Notes: a model not told the origin generated them from the letters alone. A stretch of DNA of 64,000 nucleotides from Oncomelania hupensis (GCA_036898135.1 CM072527.1:27226544-27290543); one strand, 5' to 3'; positions 31,262 to 63,082 are shown, counted from the first letter of the stretch. Program-made: numbers and translations.

Positions 31262-31809
31262 TTAGGAGTGAGATTTAGCGGTCGCCCGGTCGCCCGAGGT
31301 GACTTAAAACCGGCTCGGGCGACCTCACTTTATAATTGAGCCAGCCCGCCTGGCGACCTAAAAAAAATGATACTACTTGCAGACTTTTAGAAGCTCGGTC
31401 CGAAGCGAGAGCGCTTTTAGGTCACTGTTCGTCTGCTACGAGTATGAAGCATACGCGAGCGTTATTTCCCTTTGCCTGCTTCCCTTTCGCGCCAAGCGCG
31501 CTGTCTGCTTTGTTTGTGAAAAAGACACTCGCTACAAATTACGCGTATTGTCAAGGTGACGGTTGTTGATCCGAAAATGTGGAACTTTATTTCTAGAATC
31601 TACCTCACCACGTCCGAACCCCGTAGCTACAAGACTCACCCGATCATCCTGAGAGGCAAGAACCCTCAACGTGATCAACAGACTCCAGCTCATGCAGCAG
31701 TATTGAAGTGAACGATTGTCGGGCTGCCTAAAAACCATGCGGGCTACCTCACTCTACTTACTAGCTAGCCCGGCGGGCTAGTTAGTCTCCTGGGTTAAAT
31801 CTCACCCCT
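31262..31809. mobile_element. Non-autonomous DNA transposon (hAT-like MITE)
   Basis: The ends are imperfect inverted repeats: left AGGAGTGAGATTTAGC, right (reverse complement) AGGGGTGAGATTTAAC, with further matches of GCCCG-rich and TGAGGT segments about 40-90 bp inside each end. Length about 545 bp, no transposase. A target duplication is not clear. The superfamily is a guess. Confidence 0.5.
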
Positions 31810-32713
31810 TGTTCAGTAGTTGGGTCTGCCCTTGAAGCACGAACTATTAGCTTGATTTTATAAGGGAGACAAAACGTTTGTGTGAAACATCGAAAGTAGT
31901 TGTCTCGCCTACAGAAGTGGTCCACGAGCCCCAATGGCAGCATCTTGAAGTGATAGGCTGAAAGAAGCTAGAGCCGTAAATAAACTTGAACCTGGAAACT
32001 TGGAAATGATAGAAAAGAGTTATCTCCCCTTCTCTGCTGATAACACAAATCCATTTGTATTATAAATAGAAAGGATGAGATGAGATTGCGGCTTTGGCGA
32101 AAAGAATCGACCGCTCAAACCGTTTATTCTCAAACCGTTTAGTCTCAAACCGTTTAGTCTCAAACCGCGCAAGAAAGTAATGTAATATTCCCTTCAATTG
32201 AAACGACGATAGGTAAAAGTTCGGCATATAATAAAATAGGCCAACACCAATATGTTCCCAGTTATAGGACTGTACTTTTCGATGTCAATGAAGGTATTAT
32301 AGGTTCGTTGGTACACGGTCGGAGACTAAACCTTTTAAAGGGCTAAAGACGCAGTTTGACCCACCGTCCCTTCTATTTATGATACATGGGCTGTATGATA
32401 CCCACTTTCATTTTGCTATTGCGGATCCATTCTACTGGGTTAATGCCCCTTTGGTGCAACAGGAAAATAAACAGCTTCGACACGTATTCACCTTTGCGAT
32501 TTGAACACAAGTATACTGACCATTACACAAGTGTACTGAATATTACAAAAGTGTATACAATGCTAAAAACTCATTGTTGGTGTTCGTCGTGAAGGTTTGA
32601 CCACACAGAACTATAGGACTGGTCACACAAATGAGCTCTTTTGGGCGATTTTGGACTATACTGCTCAATGGAGCAAGTAAGGGACATGACTCTTTGAAAC
32701 TGACGAGTGAGTG

Positions 32714-32720
32714 AGTGAGT

Positions 32721-32812
<92 letters not shown>
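32714..32812 (+). repeat. (GAGT)n/(GA)n microsatellite
   Basis: GAGT tetramers lead into about 45 GA dinucleotides. Confidence 0.95.
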
Positions 32813-32814
<2 letters not shown>

Positions 32815-33354
32815 TCACACTTTATTTACAACCAGGACGGAGATTTGTAGCGCTATTAAGACTAATCTTAAAATCTATTCTTGCATCATTCACTGTCGCA
32901 TTGATGCTATTAATTATACATGTGTATACAATTTATTTTCAACAGTCACTGAAGCGTTAATCCACAACTTATAATACAGGACACATATAACTTGATCAAA
33001 TAATCATAATCAAATAACAATAAGAAATAACATTAATAATAAAAAAAACAGTAAGAACTTTGTAGCAATAGTCAGAGACTTTTGCCAATTTATTTCAATC
33101 CAAAATAAATTTCAGTAGGAGAGAGCGAACAAGTGAGAAAGAGAGAGAGAGAAGGGGGAGGGGGGTGGTGGAGTTGTGGAGTAGTGGAATGGGGGGGGGG
33201 GGGGGAGGGGGAAGCCTAGCGGTAATCGAAGACCGTGTTGATCAAAGCTCATTAACTGCCATAGATAACTCAAGCTGTACCACATGCTATGTGCTGTCCA
33301 CAGCGACTCTCCTAAGGCGTCTCCACACCTAGAACCAATCTAGCATTGACATGG

Positions 33355-33480
33355 TGCCTATTTCCAGATTTATTTCTTGGCTCTTATATAGCGCTTTTCC
33401 AACTGCTCAAGGCGCTGGCCTACACAGGATCTAACTCACGCCGTCCCAGGTGCCCACACGCAGCCTTTGGGGCGCCTCGT
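33355..33480 (+). repeat. Dispersed short repeat S (TATATAGCGCTTTTCC)
   Basis: CTTATATAGCGCTTTTCC, CTGCTCAAGGCGCTGGCC and an ACACAGGAT block recur at 41105-41215, and more weakly at 35548-35600. Likely a SINE or LINE remnant. Confidence 0.65.
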
Positions 33481-33546
33481 CTGACGCCAAGACCACTGAG
33501 CACAATCCGTGACAACCAAATATCGGGGGGAGAAGTTCTAGTGCTT

Positions 33547-34025
33547 CCTATCCTAGCCCATAACTCGAAGGTCGTTTATGCACCACAGATGATCATTTAA
33601 CCAGTGTACTCCATCTTTCTCTGTCCTCAGCAGCCTTCTTGGCTTCGCTCAGTGTCAGGCCAGTCCATTCTCGAATGTTGTCCTCCACCTCTTTTTTGGC
33701 CTCCTCCTTCTTCTGCCTCCTTGCATTGTGTCTTGCAGGGTGATTTTGCAAGGCCTGATGCTCTGGTGACGTGGCCATACCATCGGAGTTTCCGTTTCTT
33801 CACCACTGTGAGCAGGTCTTCGTGTTGTCCAATGGCTTGTGTGAGGGTCTGTCGGACTTCGTCGTTGGTGATGTGCTGGGTATAGGAAATGCCCAGAAGT
33901 CTTCTGTAGCACCTCATCTCTATGCTTTGTATTCTTCGTTGTAGATCTGCTGTGATGGTCCATGTTTTGCAAGCGTAAAGGAAGATGGAGATGACAAGGG
34001 AGCGCAGCAGCCTTACTTTGAAATG
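33547..34025 (-). mobile_element. RTE-like LINE copy D (3' end)
   Basis: The minus-strand frame includes MRCYRRLLGISYTQHITNDE, VRQTLTQAIGQHEDLLTVVK and RKLRWYGHVTRASGLAK, then a frameshifted end. 5'-truncated near 34025. Confidence 0.9.
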
Positions 34026-34288
34026 CGTCTCAGGATCATATTTTTTTGTTTTGTTTCAGCAGTCCATGCTGTCCATCGGTTTTGAATCACTGCATGTACG
34101 GGCTGCATTGTTATTGCTTAAAATTCTATGATTCAATTGTTGTGCCGCTGCGTACCCCACTGAGCCAACTGTGTGCATATGATAATACGGATGAAAAGCT
34201 GGTAGATTTTCTGTCTGAAAGCTAACTTTGTACCCAAATTATCTGTTTGTTTTACGCCGGCATTCAATATACTTACAATGATTGTGTT

Positions 34289-34620
34289 TTTCATTCCAAG
34301 CCGAACCAACGTAGCGATAGACATCTCTCGTTGCCACGGCAACACAGAACAAAATGCAATGATTGGTCGAACAAGACAATACCAGTAGGTCACATGGATA
34401 AAGCTGAGAGACGTTCAGTGATGAAAGGCGATGAAGATAAATTGTGCGGTTACGTGCAAGTAGACCTTTTGCCATCACGGTCGAGAGTTCAACAGGCCAA
34501 AGTGTTGGCGAGCGCGTCCAAGCATAGTGAACGTTTAGGCTACGTTGACCCTAAAAGAGGTCAGTCGGCTCTTGAGCTAGAAAGCGCTATACAAAACCGA
34601 TTAAGCATCAACCAGTTGCC
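34289..34620 (+). CDS. Candidate third exon (…MDKAERRSVMKGDEDKLCGY…)
   Basis: The frame contains MDKAERRSVMKGDEDKLCGY, VQVDLLPSRSRVQQAKVLAS and ELESAIQNRLSINQLP, and ends in the perfect donor CC|GTAAGT at 34621. If the acceptor is TTCATTCCAAG at 34288, entry is phase 0, matching the 28.3 kb exon. The exon could instead begin at ATG 34396 as a first exon. It ends in phase 2, and a one-base-entry acceptor exists at 36224 but is weak. Function unknown. Confidence 0.55.
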
Positions 34621-34675
34621 GTAAGTGTTGGCATTGCACCCACTGTCAGTTTGACAAGGATGTGTGAAATGCGTG

Positions 34676-34876
34676 TTTGTTTGTTTGTAGATTATAGTCA
34701 CACGACACTTTCGCATATAGGTGACTACTGGACCGATTTATACTGACACCAGCGGGCCAGTTGTTGGTAAAGGGGAAAATAATATGATCACACGTTGACC
34801 AATCCGGGATTCGAACCAGCGACCTTTCGGTTACTAGCAAGACGCTCTTACCAACTGAGCTACCCGGCCCCTCTCA
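34676..34876 (-). mobile_element. tRNA-derived SINE with 12-bp target-site duplication
   Basis: On the minus strand the head starts GGGCCGGGTAGCTCAGTTGG (pol III A box TAGCTCAGTTGGTAAGAGC) and has a B box GGTTCGAATCC at about 34808-34818. It resembles a tRNA with a CTAGTAA anticodon loop, but the anticodon and T stems are mispaired. The tail is CAAACAAACAAACA. Perfect GTGAAATGCGTG copies flank it at 34664-34675 and 34877-34888. Confidence 0.9.
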
Positions 34877-35076
34877 GTGAAATGCGTGATCTTGGGTATC
34901 TTTAAATAAGGTTTAACGTCCACATCCTCCATTGGCTGTACGCCAGACGGGGATAACTAGCCCAGGGAAAGGGACCTGAAAACAACACTGAACCACCAGA
35001 ACAATATTACTGTTAAGATGGACAGTAAAAATTGTTCCTTTTACATGCCCAGCGATATACAGGAAAACAGAGAAAG

Positions 35077-35090
35077 AGAGAGAGAGACAG

Positions 35091-35168
<78 letters not shown>
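35077..35168 (+). repeat. (GA)n microsatellite
   Basis: GA dinucleotides with two GGGA interruptions. Confidence 0.95.
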
Positions 35169-35171
<3 letters not shown>

Positions 35172-36401
35172 GTGAGGAGGGGGTGGCAAAGTCACGTTAC
35201 TGTGATAAAATAAGCTAAGATCGCGGACGTGGTTTGAACTTGAAGTGATCTGGCGTAGTCAATGCAGCGAGTGTTTGGTATCACGGTCTGTTGTTTTCTC
35301 TGCTACGTGCTCCATCGCCATTTGTTGTGTTCGGGGCTTACTTGCTATTAATGTCGACGCGAACTGCGCGTGATGTGTGGATGCTTTGTTTCTTCACGAC
35401 GCCAGCTGTCTTGGCCATGAAGGCCGTCTTTTGTTGATGGCGTAGTGCGAGTTAATGTGGCGGCCAACGGTTTATTAATGTGCCTGTGTTGTTTTTAACC
35501 CTCTCGCTGCTGTCTTCACTAACACAACACTTTATGTTTATTGAGTCGTTCTTATATCGAAACTTTTCCGGCTCAAAACCTGCTCAAGGCGCCACTTTTA
35601 AGTTGCTTACTTCTGGGGCTACGTGGTGTGGTGTTTGCTACAACAACACTAAGAATAGCATAAAACATGAGTTGAGGGGACGAGGATTGGATTGATGAAG
35701 TGTGTGTGTGTGTGGAGAGGGGATAGTTAGATTGGTGAGTCACACACTAGAGTCAAACACTAACTAGTTTGGTGCTTTCGACGGGGCTCCCAACCATTCT
35801 GATCTTAAAGCACGACTTGATATTATGTGGAAATATAACTAGAGCGAAATAAAGGTCTGATTACCCACATTCGCACATTTTGTGAATTTTTAGCTTTGGC
35901 ACTTAATGGGGGATAATTCATAGGGGACTGGAGGCGGCACCCACGTGCATCGCCCCTGTTTCTCTTTCCCTCCGAAGGCATCGAACGGGTTACATTGATT
36001 AGAATACTGTGGCGTCTTCAAGGTATGCGCTAGTTGTGTAAAAGTGGGAACTGTTGGTTTAGTGGCGTACAGTGACCAAACTGCGTCTTAGCTAAGTTCG
36101 CTCGTTGTTGACTTTCATAACAAACTTGGCTGGGAACAATTTGCCCAGTGTGGGCTGCAGTTAGGGCTAGGCAACAGAACCTGTAAGTATACGTGAGCAT
36201 CGATTTTCAACAGCGTTGGCGAGAAAATACTTCTGGAATTTGCCACAGTTGAAGATCAACCGCTGCTACCCCCCCAAAAAAAAAATTAAAGGATTCTCGT
36301 ATGAGTATACTCCCAAGGTCAACGTTAGTAACAAAACTAAAAAGTGGAAAAAACGAAGACGAACGATCGCGATCATAAGCACGGACAGAGTTACGGAGAA
36401 T

Positions 36402-55424
<19,023 letters not shown>

Positions 55425-55439
55425 CACACTGTCAGCGCT

Positions 55440-56470
55440 TATGCAAGATACAGTCACTTATCATGAAAGATACAGTCACTTATCATGAAAGATACAGTCA
55501 CTTATCATGAAAAATATCATATCTTATCATGCAGTCATTGTAAAAGTATACAGTCATCATGAAAATGTCACTTATCATGAAAGATACAGTCACTTATCAT
55601 AAAAGATACAGTCACTTATCATGAAACATAAAGTCAGTTATCATGAAAGATACAGTCACATGAAAATAAAACAAAAAGGTCAGCCACTGAGAATACATAG
55701 TCATGCCATGAAAACAAACAGTCATGTTAAAAAATATACAGTCAGTCATGAAAACAAAGTTAGTCGTCATGAACATTCAGTCAGGTATCCGGAATCTAAA
55801 GTCAGTCATAATTAGTCAATCGTGAAAAAAACTCAAATAGTTAGTTATTATGAAAAACACAGCTGTCGTGAAAAGTCATAATGTTTAGTCAGTCATCCTG
55901 AAAGATAGTAATATGTGATGACACAAGCACAGTCAGACAAAATAAAAACAACATCCATATGCAGTCATTGTAAAAGTATACAGTCATCATGAAAACATAC
56001 AATCATCCCAAAAAATATATAGTCAACAAGAAAGTATGCAGTCGTCACAAAATTATACAGTCATGAAAATATACAGTCATGAAATTTGTAGTCATCATGA
56101 AAATATACAGTCACCATAAAATATACAGTAATCATGAAAGTACACAATCATCGTAAAATATACAGTCATCATGAAATATACAGTCATGAAATCTACAGTC
56201 ATCGTGTCATATGAAATATAATAACATACACAATCATCATGATGATCACAGTCATCATAAAATATAGAGTCATTATGAAATATACAGTCATCATGAAATA
56301 TACAGTCAACATGAAATATACATTTATGAAATCAACCTCAACAGTCAGTAATAACATATCAAGAATGAAAAAATTCCACTTGGCCATGAAATATACAATA
56401 CATCCACATAGGGATTATATCCGATGTAAAAGTTCAAACCAGTCAACATGAAAGAATTAATAACACAGTC
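55440..56470 (+). repeat. Degenerate ATGAAA..ACAGTCA tandem repeats
   Basis: Units of about 16-22 bp around CATGAAAATATACAGTCA, homogeneous at 55440-55640 and decaying after. The array starts just past the stop codon at 55424, so it probably forms the 3' UTR and flank. Confidence 0.8.
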
Positions 56471-57529
56471 AACATACACAAAGCGCTAAACAATCAGTCC
56501 TCTCAAGAAAATATTTACCAGTCAACTTCAGTCATCATGACAAACAGGCAGACACAACTGCTCGCCATCAAATACGATAGCTACAACAAAATCTAGGAAG
56601 AAAGAACAAAACCAAGCAAAAAGACTAGGTTAACAGTGATTAGAAAGCTCAGCCAATGTATTTCACATCTAACCGTTTAAATGTATTCCCTTAAGGCCTG
56701 CCTTATTTGGAAAGGTCATGGAAGGTTCGGGAGGTTCAAAACCCTTTTTTCGGGGTTCTCAGATCCAGAGCCCAGGTTGCTGAACCTTTAGGACAAAAAA
56801 GGTTGAGGAACCTAGGTTCGTGAACTGGGAACCTCGAAGAAAAGGTTTTGAATCTCCAGAACCTTTGAATTAAGACAGGCCTTTAGCGATTCAATATTTT
56901 GACCCATCAGATCATCACTCTTTGTCTCATCCTCCGTCCAACCTCACATCATTCTTCTTTCGATCCCATGCCTCACTCCGTCAGTAACCGCATTACCTCC
57001 CTTTCCAACAAGTGCTTTTTAACCCAAGAAAAACCTTTGTACTGTATGCAGTATCTTCCATTTTATATTTTAATTTCACGTTATTGCGGTGATTTCGCCT
57101 GACATACAACTGTGTAATTTTTAATTATTAATATTTTTGTCGTTGCATTAAAACCATCATTAGAAAAATGAAAAAAAAAATTGACGCTTTTTGTGTGTAT
57201 CTGTTGACATGGAGATACAAAATGAAACATCAGAAGATTGATATTTGTGTTATTTACCTATTTTTACATAAAAGACTAATGCTTGTATTTTTCCAAGTTC
57301 CTGCTTCTAGCAGACTTTGTGTACTGCCAATGTTCTGGCTACATTAACCTGTTCAGTGTCGGGCTATTTGGTAGTATATCCTGCCGAACTCCAAGGCTGC
57401 TGTGTTTGCATCCAGCTCTGAATGTGTTAATGTACCCAGATGACTGGCGCTTTGGTTTTTGATCTGTTAATAAACTGTTTCGTAGTATACATGTTTTGTT
57501 CTTGTCCGATTGATTCACTAGCATCTGAT

Positions 57530-57870
57530 TGAATGCTACTTTAATATTCACTGGTGTCTGAATGCTACATTAAATTCTCGGGTTTCTGAATGCAAGTTTT
57601 ATATTCACAGGTGTCTGAATGCTACTTCTACATTTAATGGTTTCTGATTGAATGCTACTTTATACTCACCTGTGTGATTGAATGCTATATTTACTGGTGT
57701 CCGAATGATATTCAGTCAGACACCAGCAGTGAATATAAAGTAGCATTCAATCACACATTCACTTGTGTGATTGAATGCTACTTTATATTCACTGGTGTCT
57801 GACTGAATATTATTTTGTATTCCCTGGTGTCTGAACGAATATTACTTTATATTCACATACCCACTCAATC
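57530..57870 (+). repeat. Tandem repeat of about 30 bp with an inverted copy
   Basis: GTGTCTGAATGCTACTTTAT and ATTCAC recur; one unit is inverted and produces the hairpin at 57707-57811. Confidence 0.85.
57707..57811. repeat. Hairpin: about 47-bp arms, 8-nt loop
   Basis: Arms 57707-57756 and 57765-57811 are complementary except for a 3-nt extra (GCT) in the left arm and an end mismatch. Confidence 0.9.
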
Positions 57871-58272
57871 AAAGCAACTTGTAAAAGCACAAACAATTCA
57901 TAAAGGTCAGTAGACTCTTCTCATTGTTGTATGTCACCACTGTTTATTATAATCTCATGTTCTACAACACTCCATCCAGCCAAACAGCTCAGCAACTCAC
58001 CAAACAAAAGTTTGTAACCTATTAATAGTCGTAGTATATGTTAACACCAGTCGCACGCATTTACATTACATTACAGTCTTCTAAGTAAAATAATTGTTGA
58101 GCTGCTCTTTTACATTCCCTATCTCTCAGGCAAACATACACTGACTCACACTCTCACATCAATGTGCGCACAACCACAAGAAATCTATATCCATTTCAAT
58201 AATAATGTCACAGCAAATGATTGAAACACTTGTACATGTACACACACAAGCACGCACGAACACACACACACC

Positions 58273-58862
58273 CCTATCCTATCTTATCCTGTAACTTGAA
58301 AATCATTGGGGCACCACAGGTGATCGTTTAACCAGTGTACTCCATCTTTCTCTGTCCTCAGCAACCCTCATGGCTTCGCTCATTGTCAAGCCAGTATATA
58401 CTCGAATGTTTTCCTCCCATATCTTTTTCTGTCTCCCTCTGCTTCTGCCGCTTTGCACCGTGCCTTTCAGGATGGTCTTTGCAAGACCTGATGCTCTGGT
58501 GATCATACCATCAGAGTTTCCGTTTCTTCACCACTGTAAGCATGTCATTGTGTTGTCCAATGGCTTGTCTGATGGTCTGTCGGACATCGTTGTTGGTGAT
58601 GTGCTGGTTATAGAAAATGCCCAGAAGTCTTCTGTAGCACCCCATCTCCATGCTTTGTATTCTTCGATGTAGGTCTGATGTGAGGGTCCATGTTTTGCAA
58701 GCGTATTGGAAGATGGAGATGACAAAGGAGCGCAGCAGCCTTAGCTTGGAGTGTAGACTGATGGTCTTGTCTTTCCAAATGGGTTTCAACCTTGTCAGGG
58801 CAGCAGTTATTTGTGCGATCGTGGAGAGGACTCCATATCGGGACCCATTATCTGATACAATG
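58273..58862 (-). mobile_element. RTE-like LINE copy I (3' end of the LINE at 59.5-61.7 kb)
   Basis: The minus strand reads IVSDNGSR-like text, then KPIWKDKTISLHSKLRLLRS, CYRRLLGIFYNQHITNNDVR and IRVYTGLTMSEAMRVAEDRE, ending in TAGGATAGG. It is separated from the rest by R1 copy 3. Confidence 0.85.
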
Positions 58863-59510
58863 TTAATTAGTTAGTTATTCATTGTTTACAAGGTCCAGCG
58901 GAGGAAGAGACGAATTAGGACCAACGGAGGAAGAGACGAATAAGGACCACAAAATCAAGACCACAACTTGGCTGAAAGAGGACTCACCCCTGATCCGCAT
59001 AAAAGATCTGCCAAAACAACCCTAGTGGTAACACTGAAGGCATTCCACCAGCCGGTCACTGTACAATAAAGATATTCCACGCAGGGGACGCTGAGGCTAT
59101 ACTCTAAACCACCGTTTACAAAAACAAAATAGAATACGAACATCATTATAAAATATCAACAAAACACATACATATAAAATGCCTACATTGCTAAATAATA
59201 ACATCATAGGAAACCCTATTGACCATTTGGCAGAAAGCGTTCAATATTCCCAAGCTGATACAACAGACCTCACACACAATTGTGGAGTTTTGTCCCAGAA
59301 GAGTTTTCAAGAAAAAAGGTAGGTGACTGGCCTAGCGAAGAAGAAAATAGTATAGTAGATTGATAGAACAGAGTAGGAATGAAAAAGAACATATTAGAAA
59401 AACAGCGACAGTGGGAATTTAAAGCACTAAATTTCCAGGAAGTGTGGATCTGATGTATACAGAAACCCCCGGCACCCTCACGGAGGACGGGAGGGGGGGG
59501 GATGGGGTGG
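58863..59510 (-). mobile_element. Dispersed repeat R1, copy 3, inserted in a LINE
   Basis: R1 blocks AAGATCTGCCAAAACAACCC, CCAGCCGGTCACTGTACAAT, CTTTAAATTCCCACTGTCGC (minus) in order. It lies between the two halves of an RTE-like LINE in the same orientation. Confidence 0.85.
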
Positions 59511-59514
59511 TGGG

Positions 59515-61670
59515 CAAAACGGAGGTTGGAGATTGCTCTAAACCCTATGCTGACTGTGCATTCGTGATCTGCAAGAGCATCTGATATGATGCGCTCCAGG
59601 AAGATGTTGGAGAGAGTAGGCATCCTTGGCGCACGACGATTGTTGTTCTGAACCAGTTCCTGATGGCGCTGTTGTGGAGGACTGCACTGGTAGACTTGTC
59701 ATACAGGCTTTTGATGACTTAATAATTTTAGGGCTGATGCTGTACACTTTCATGGTTGCCCACAGAGCTGCATGCCAGACTCGGTCAAACGCTTTCTTTA
59801 AGTCTACAAACACATAATATAGGTGGTGGTGCTGCTGTAGGTATTTCTCACCGATTATCCCGAGGTTGGAAATCTGTTCAGTGGTACTTTGCCCTGGCCT
59901 GAATCCTGCTTGTTCTTCAGCTATGATTTGTTCAGCTTGGAGTTTCAACCTGGAGTATTATTTTCAGGAGGACCTTGCTGGCATGGCTGTTGGTGCGGTA
60001 ATTTTCACACTCCTGAAGGTTACCCTTTTTGGGAATAGTGATGACAAGCGACTGGGTCCATGGTGTAGACCACTCCCCACTCTGCCTTTTACAAATAATG
60101 GTGAGGGCGTCAATCATCACTTCTCCTCCTGCTTGAAGCAATTCTGCGGGTATATTGTCCACTCCCGCTGACTTCCCCTTCTTCAGCGATTGCACTGCTG
60201 CCTCAACATCTTCTCGGAGATTTGGGAGGATTTCTTCTTTTTCTCTGCTATGGGTACATGCTCCAACTGATGGGTCTCCATTTGGTGTGTGGATGTAAAG
60301 GTCAGAGCAGTACTCTGTTCATCTATCCAAGACTTCTTGTTCTTATGCTTGCATATGCCAAATTTGCTTTGGATCGTGAAGACCTTGGGCTATTTAACGT
60401 CAACCGCTTCACAGTCTGATAGGCTTTCTTACTGTTGTTCTTGTTCAGACTGTTCTCTATTTCCTGACACTGGTCTTCTATCCAGTTCTCCTTTGCCGTG
60501 CACATGCCTTTTTGGATGTCATTGTTGATTTTATTTTTCGGTAGGCATCAGCTCCTTGTGAGGTGTTCTTTTTTTTTTTCATCTCTCTTCGTTGTCACAC
60601 AGGTCCAAAAAGTTCAGGTATGATCCACGGTTTCTTCTCTGTCACAGCTGAATTGAAGGTGGTCATGGTGTTGACATCTACTTCACCGGCTCCCAAAATG
60701 AGCAGTGGTGCAAATTTCCCTCCAATTGTGGCTTGGATTATTTCTGCCACCTCCGGGTCTTGCAGTTTATCCAGGTCAAATTTCAGTCTGGTGCACTTTG
60801 CTGTGTTTACTCTCGTCAAGTAGAGCCGGGAGGCCGGACTTCAGTCTGGTGCACTTTACTGTGTGTACTCTCTTCAAGTGGAGCCGGAAAGACATCTTCA
60901 CGAGATCATGGTCACTTCCGATGTCTGCTCCTGGAAAAATGTGAGTTCTGCCAATGTTGACGCTTGATCTGAAGCGTTTCTTGACCATGATGTAGTCAAT
61001 CTGGTTGTGATGCTCAACGCTGGGACTGTGCCAGGTCCATCGTCTGGATTTTTTGTGGAGACCAAGCGTGTCTACCAGAATCAGAATGTGATATCTGGCA
61101 AACTCCAAGAGTCGCATACCTACCTCATTTGGTTATTGCAGTGGGGTCCCCATGTGTCTCCCAAATTGTGGTACCATCTTGGTCAATCTTGGCATTCCAG
61201 TCGCCTGGCACTATGACTATGTCCTTCTTCGGCACTTGGTCAAGGACAGCCTGCAGATTTTTTTATAGAAATCCTCCACTTCGCTGTCGTCATTGTCTGA
61301 TGTTGGGGCACAGGCCTGGATGATGGTGATGTTGAAAGGCTTTGCTCTCAAACAGATGGTAATGAGTCTACTGGAGACTGGGCGGCAACCCAAGACAGTG
61401 GCTATAATGTTTTTGTGGACCAAGAATCCAACACCGTTGTTCGTGCCTGGCATCTCTCCCGCTGAAATAAAACTTGTGGCCTTTGTCGGTCGTTGTTTCA
61501 CCTAGACCTTTCCAGAGCAGATCGCTGATACCTAAAATGTTCCATCGATAGTGGTCCAGCTCGTGGGCCAGTTCTTATAATTTTCCTTCCGCAGTTAGGA
61601 TCCTGGCATTCCAGATTCCTATGACGATGTTGTCAATCGTGCGGATCTTGTTAAATTGTCCAAGTTTATA
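59515..61670 (-). mobile_element. RTE-like LINE copy J: endonuclease and N-terminal RT
   Basis: From 61.67 kb downward the minus strand has the start of the AP endonuclease (IRTIDNIVIGIWNARIL), PFNITIIQACAPTSDNDDSE, then the endonuclease end (HHNQIDYIMVKKRFRS, GADIGSDHDLV). The linker ENWIEDQCQEIENSLNKNNS and RT blocks GKSAGVDNIPAELLQAGGEV, EEQAGFRPGQSTTEQI and FVDLKKAFDRVWHAALW follow. It is interrupted by stops and frameshifts. It stops at AISNLRFA (59515), just before the catalytic acidic pair, where R1 begins. Confidence 0.9.
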
Positions 61671-61860
61671 CATTTTACAAATAATGTCACAACAAATTAT
61701 TGAAATAATTGTACCTGTGTACATATACACACACACACCACACACACTCACACATAGAGGTTAATAAATAACTCTACATTACCATTTTGAAGTAGATCAC
61801 ACTCACAACTACTTGAATAACATTGCTAACTCTACTCCTTTGGTAAACCGAGGTAGCATG

Positions 61861-62475
61861 CATTAGTTAATTAATAATTGCTTACAGGGTCCAGTGATCT
61901 CCAAAGAGCCGAATCAGGACCACAAAATCAAGACCACAACTTCGCTGAAAAAAGACTCACCCCTGATCCGCATAAAAGATCTGCCAAAACAACCCTAGTG
62001 GTAAAACTGAAGGCACTCCACCAGCCGATCACTTTACAATAAAGACATCCCACGCAGGGGACGCTGAGGCTATACTCTAATTTATCGAACCCCTGTTTAC
62101 AAAAAAAAACAAAATAGAATACAAACATCATTATAAAATATCAACAAAACACATACATATAAAATGCCTACATTGCCAAATAATAACATCATAGGAAGCC
62201 CCAGTGACCATTTGGCAGAAAGCGTCCACTATTCCCAAGCTGATCCAACAGACCTCACACACAAATGAGGAGTTTTGTCTCGGGAGTGTTTTCAAGAAAA
62301 AAGGTAGGTGACTGGTCCAGCGAAGAAGAAGATAGTATAGTAGATTGATAGAACACAGTAGGAATGAGAAAGAACAAAGGAGAAAGACAGCGACAGTGGG
62401 AATTTAAAGCACTAAATTTCCAGAAAGTGGGGATCCTATGTATACAGAAACCCCTGGCACCCCCACAGGGGGCAG
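61861..62475 (-). mobile_element. Dispersed repeat R1, copy 4
   Basis: Nearly the same as copy 3 over its full length, including AAAGCACTAAATTTCCAG near 62408 and the CCCCTGGCACCCCCACAGGG end near 62455. Confidence 0.85.
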
Positions 62476-62942
62476 GTACAGACTAGACCTCGGCTTAAAC
62501 TCTCATTCGAATACGCTCATAAAGCATACCAATACGTCTAATAAAATAAAATAATAAAACAATCAGTACAACCCTCTAATTAAATACCAGCTCACATTTG
62601 GTCTCCATACAGACAACTACACAAAACGTTAATTTGAATCATCATTGGATAACGTAGTCCCAACTTTGGTCAGCAGAGCGAAGGAGTCATAATACAATAA
62701 TTAGCTCCACACATCAACAGTAACAACCGCAATAACAGCAACGTCAGACACATAAATCGTAACATCTGTTTTTTTACAGTTTGGAGGTTTTAGCTTAAAT
62801 TTTTTTCATATTTTTTGTTGAGTGCTCTCCCTTTAAACATAAATGTTAGAAGTGGTGTTCAGTCAATGTACAGATTTCACCTCGAGCAGTATGTCATAGT
62901 CAATGAATCATACTGCTGTATGTCGTAACCAAACCTACTAGG

Positions 62943-62944
<2 letters not shown>

Positions 62945-62980
<36 letters not shown>
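62945..62980 (+). repeat. (TTA)n microsatellite
   Basis: About 12 triplets. Confidence 0.9.
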
Positions 62981-63082
62981 ATCATCATCCTTTACTTCAT
63001 GCTCTCTGTACAAACATGACTCGTTTCTGACTCCCTTTCCAGTTATATTATTCGTATCTGCTGTGGAAAGTCTGTGATAAGT

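Noticed and set aside
34805..34870. Functional tRNA gene on the minus strand
   Set aside because: A and B boxes are good, but anticodon and T stems are mispaired and the sequence continues into a SINE body with a 12-bp target duplication around the whole.
36216..36401. N-terminal extension MARKYFWNLPQL of the 36-55 kb gene
   Set aside because: The first codon is not ATG, the segment includes C and A homopolymers and looks non-coding. Kept only as an alternative if the upstream exons are shown to join.
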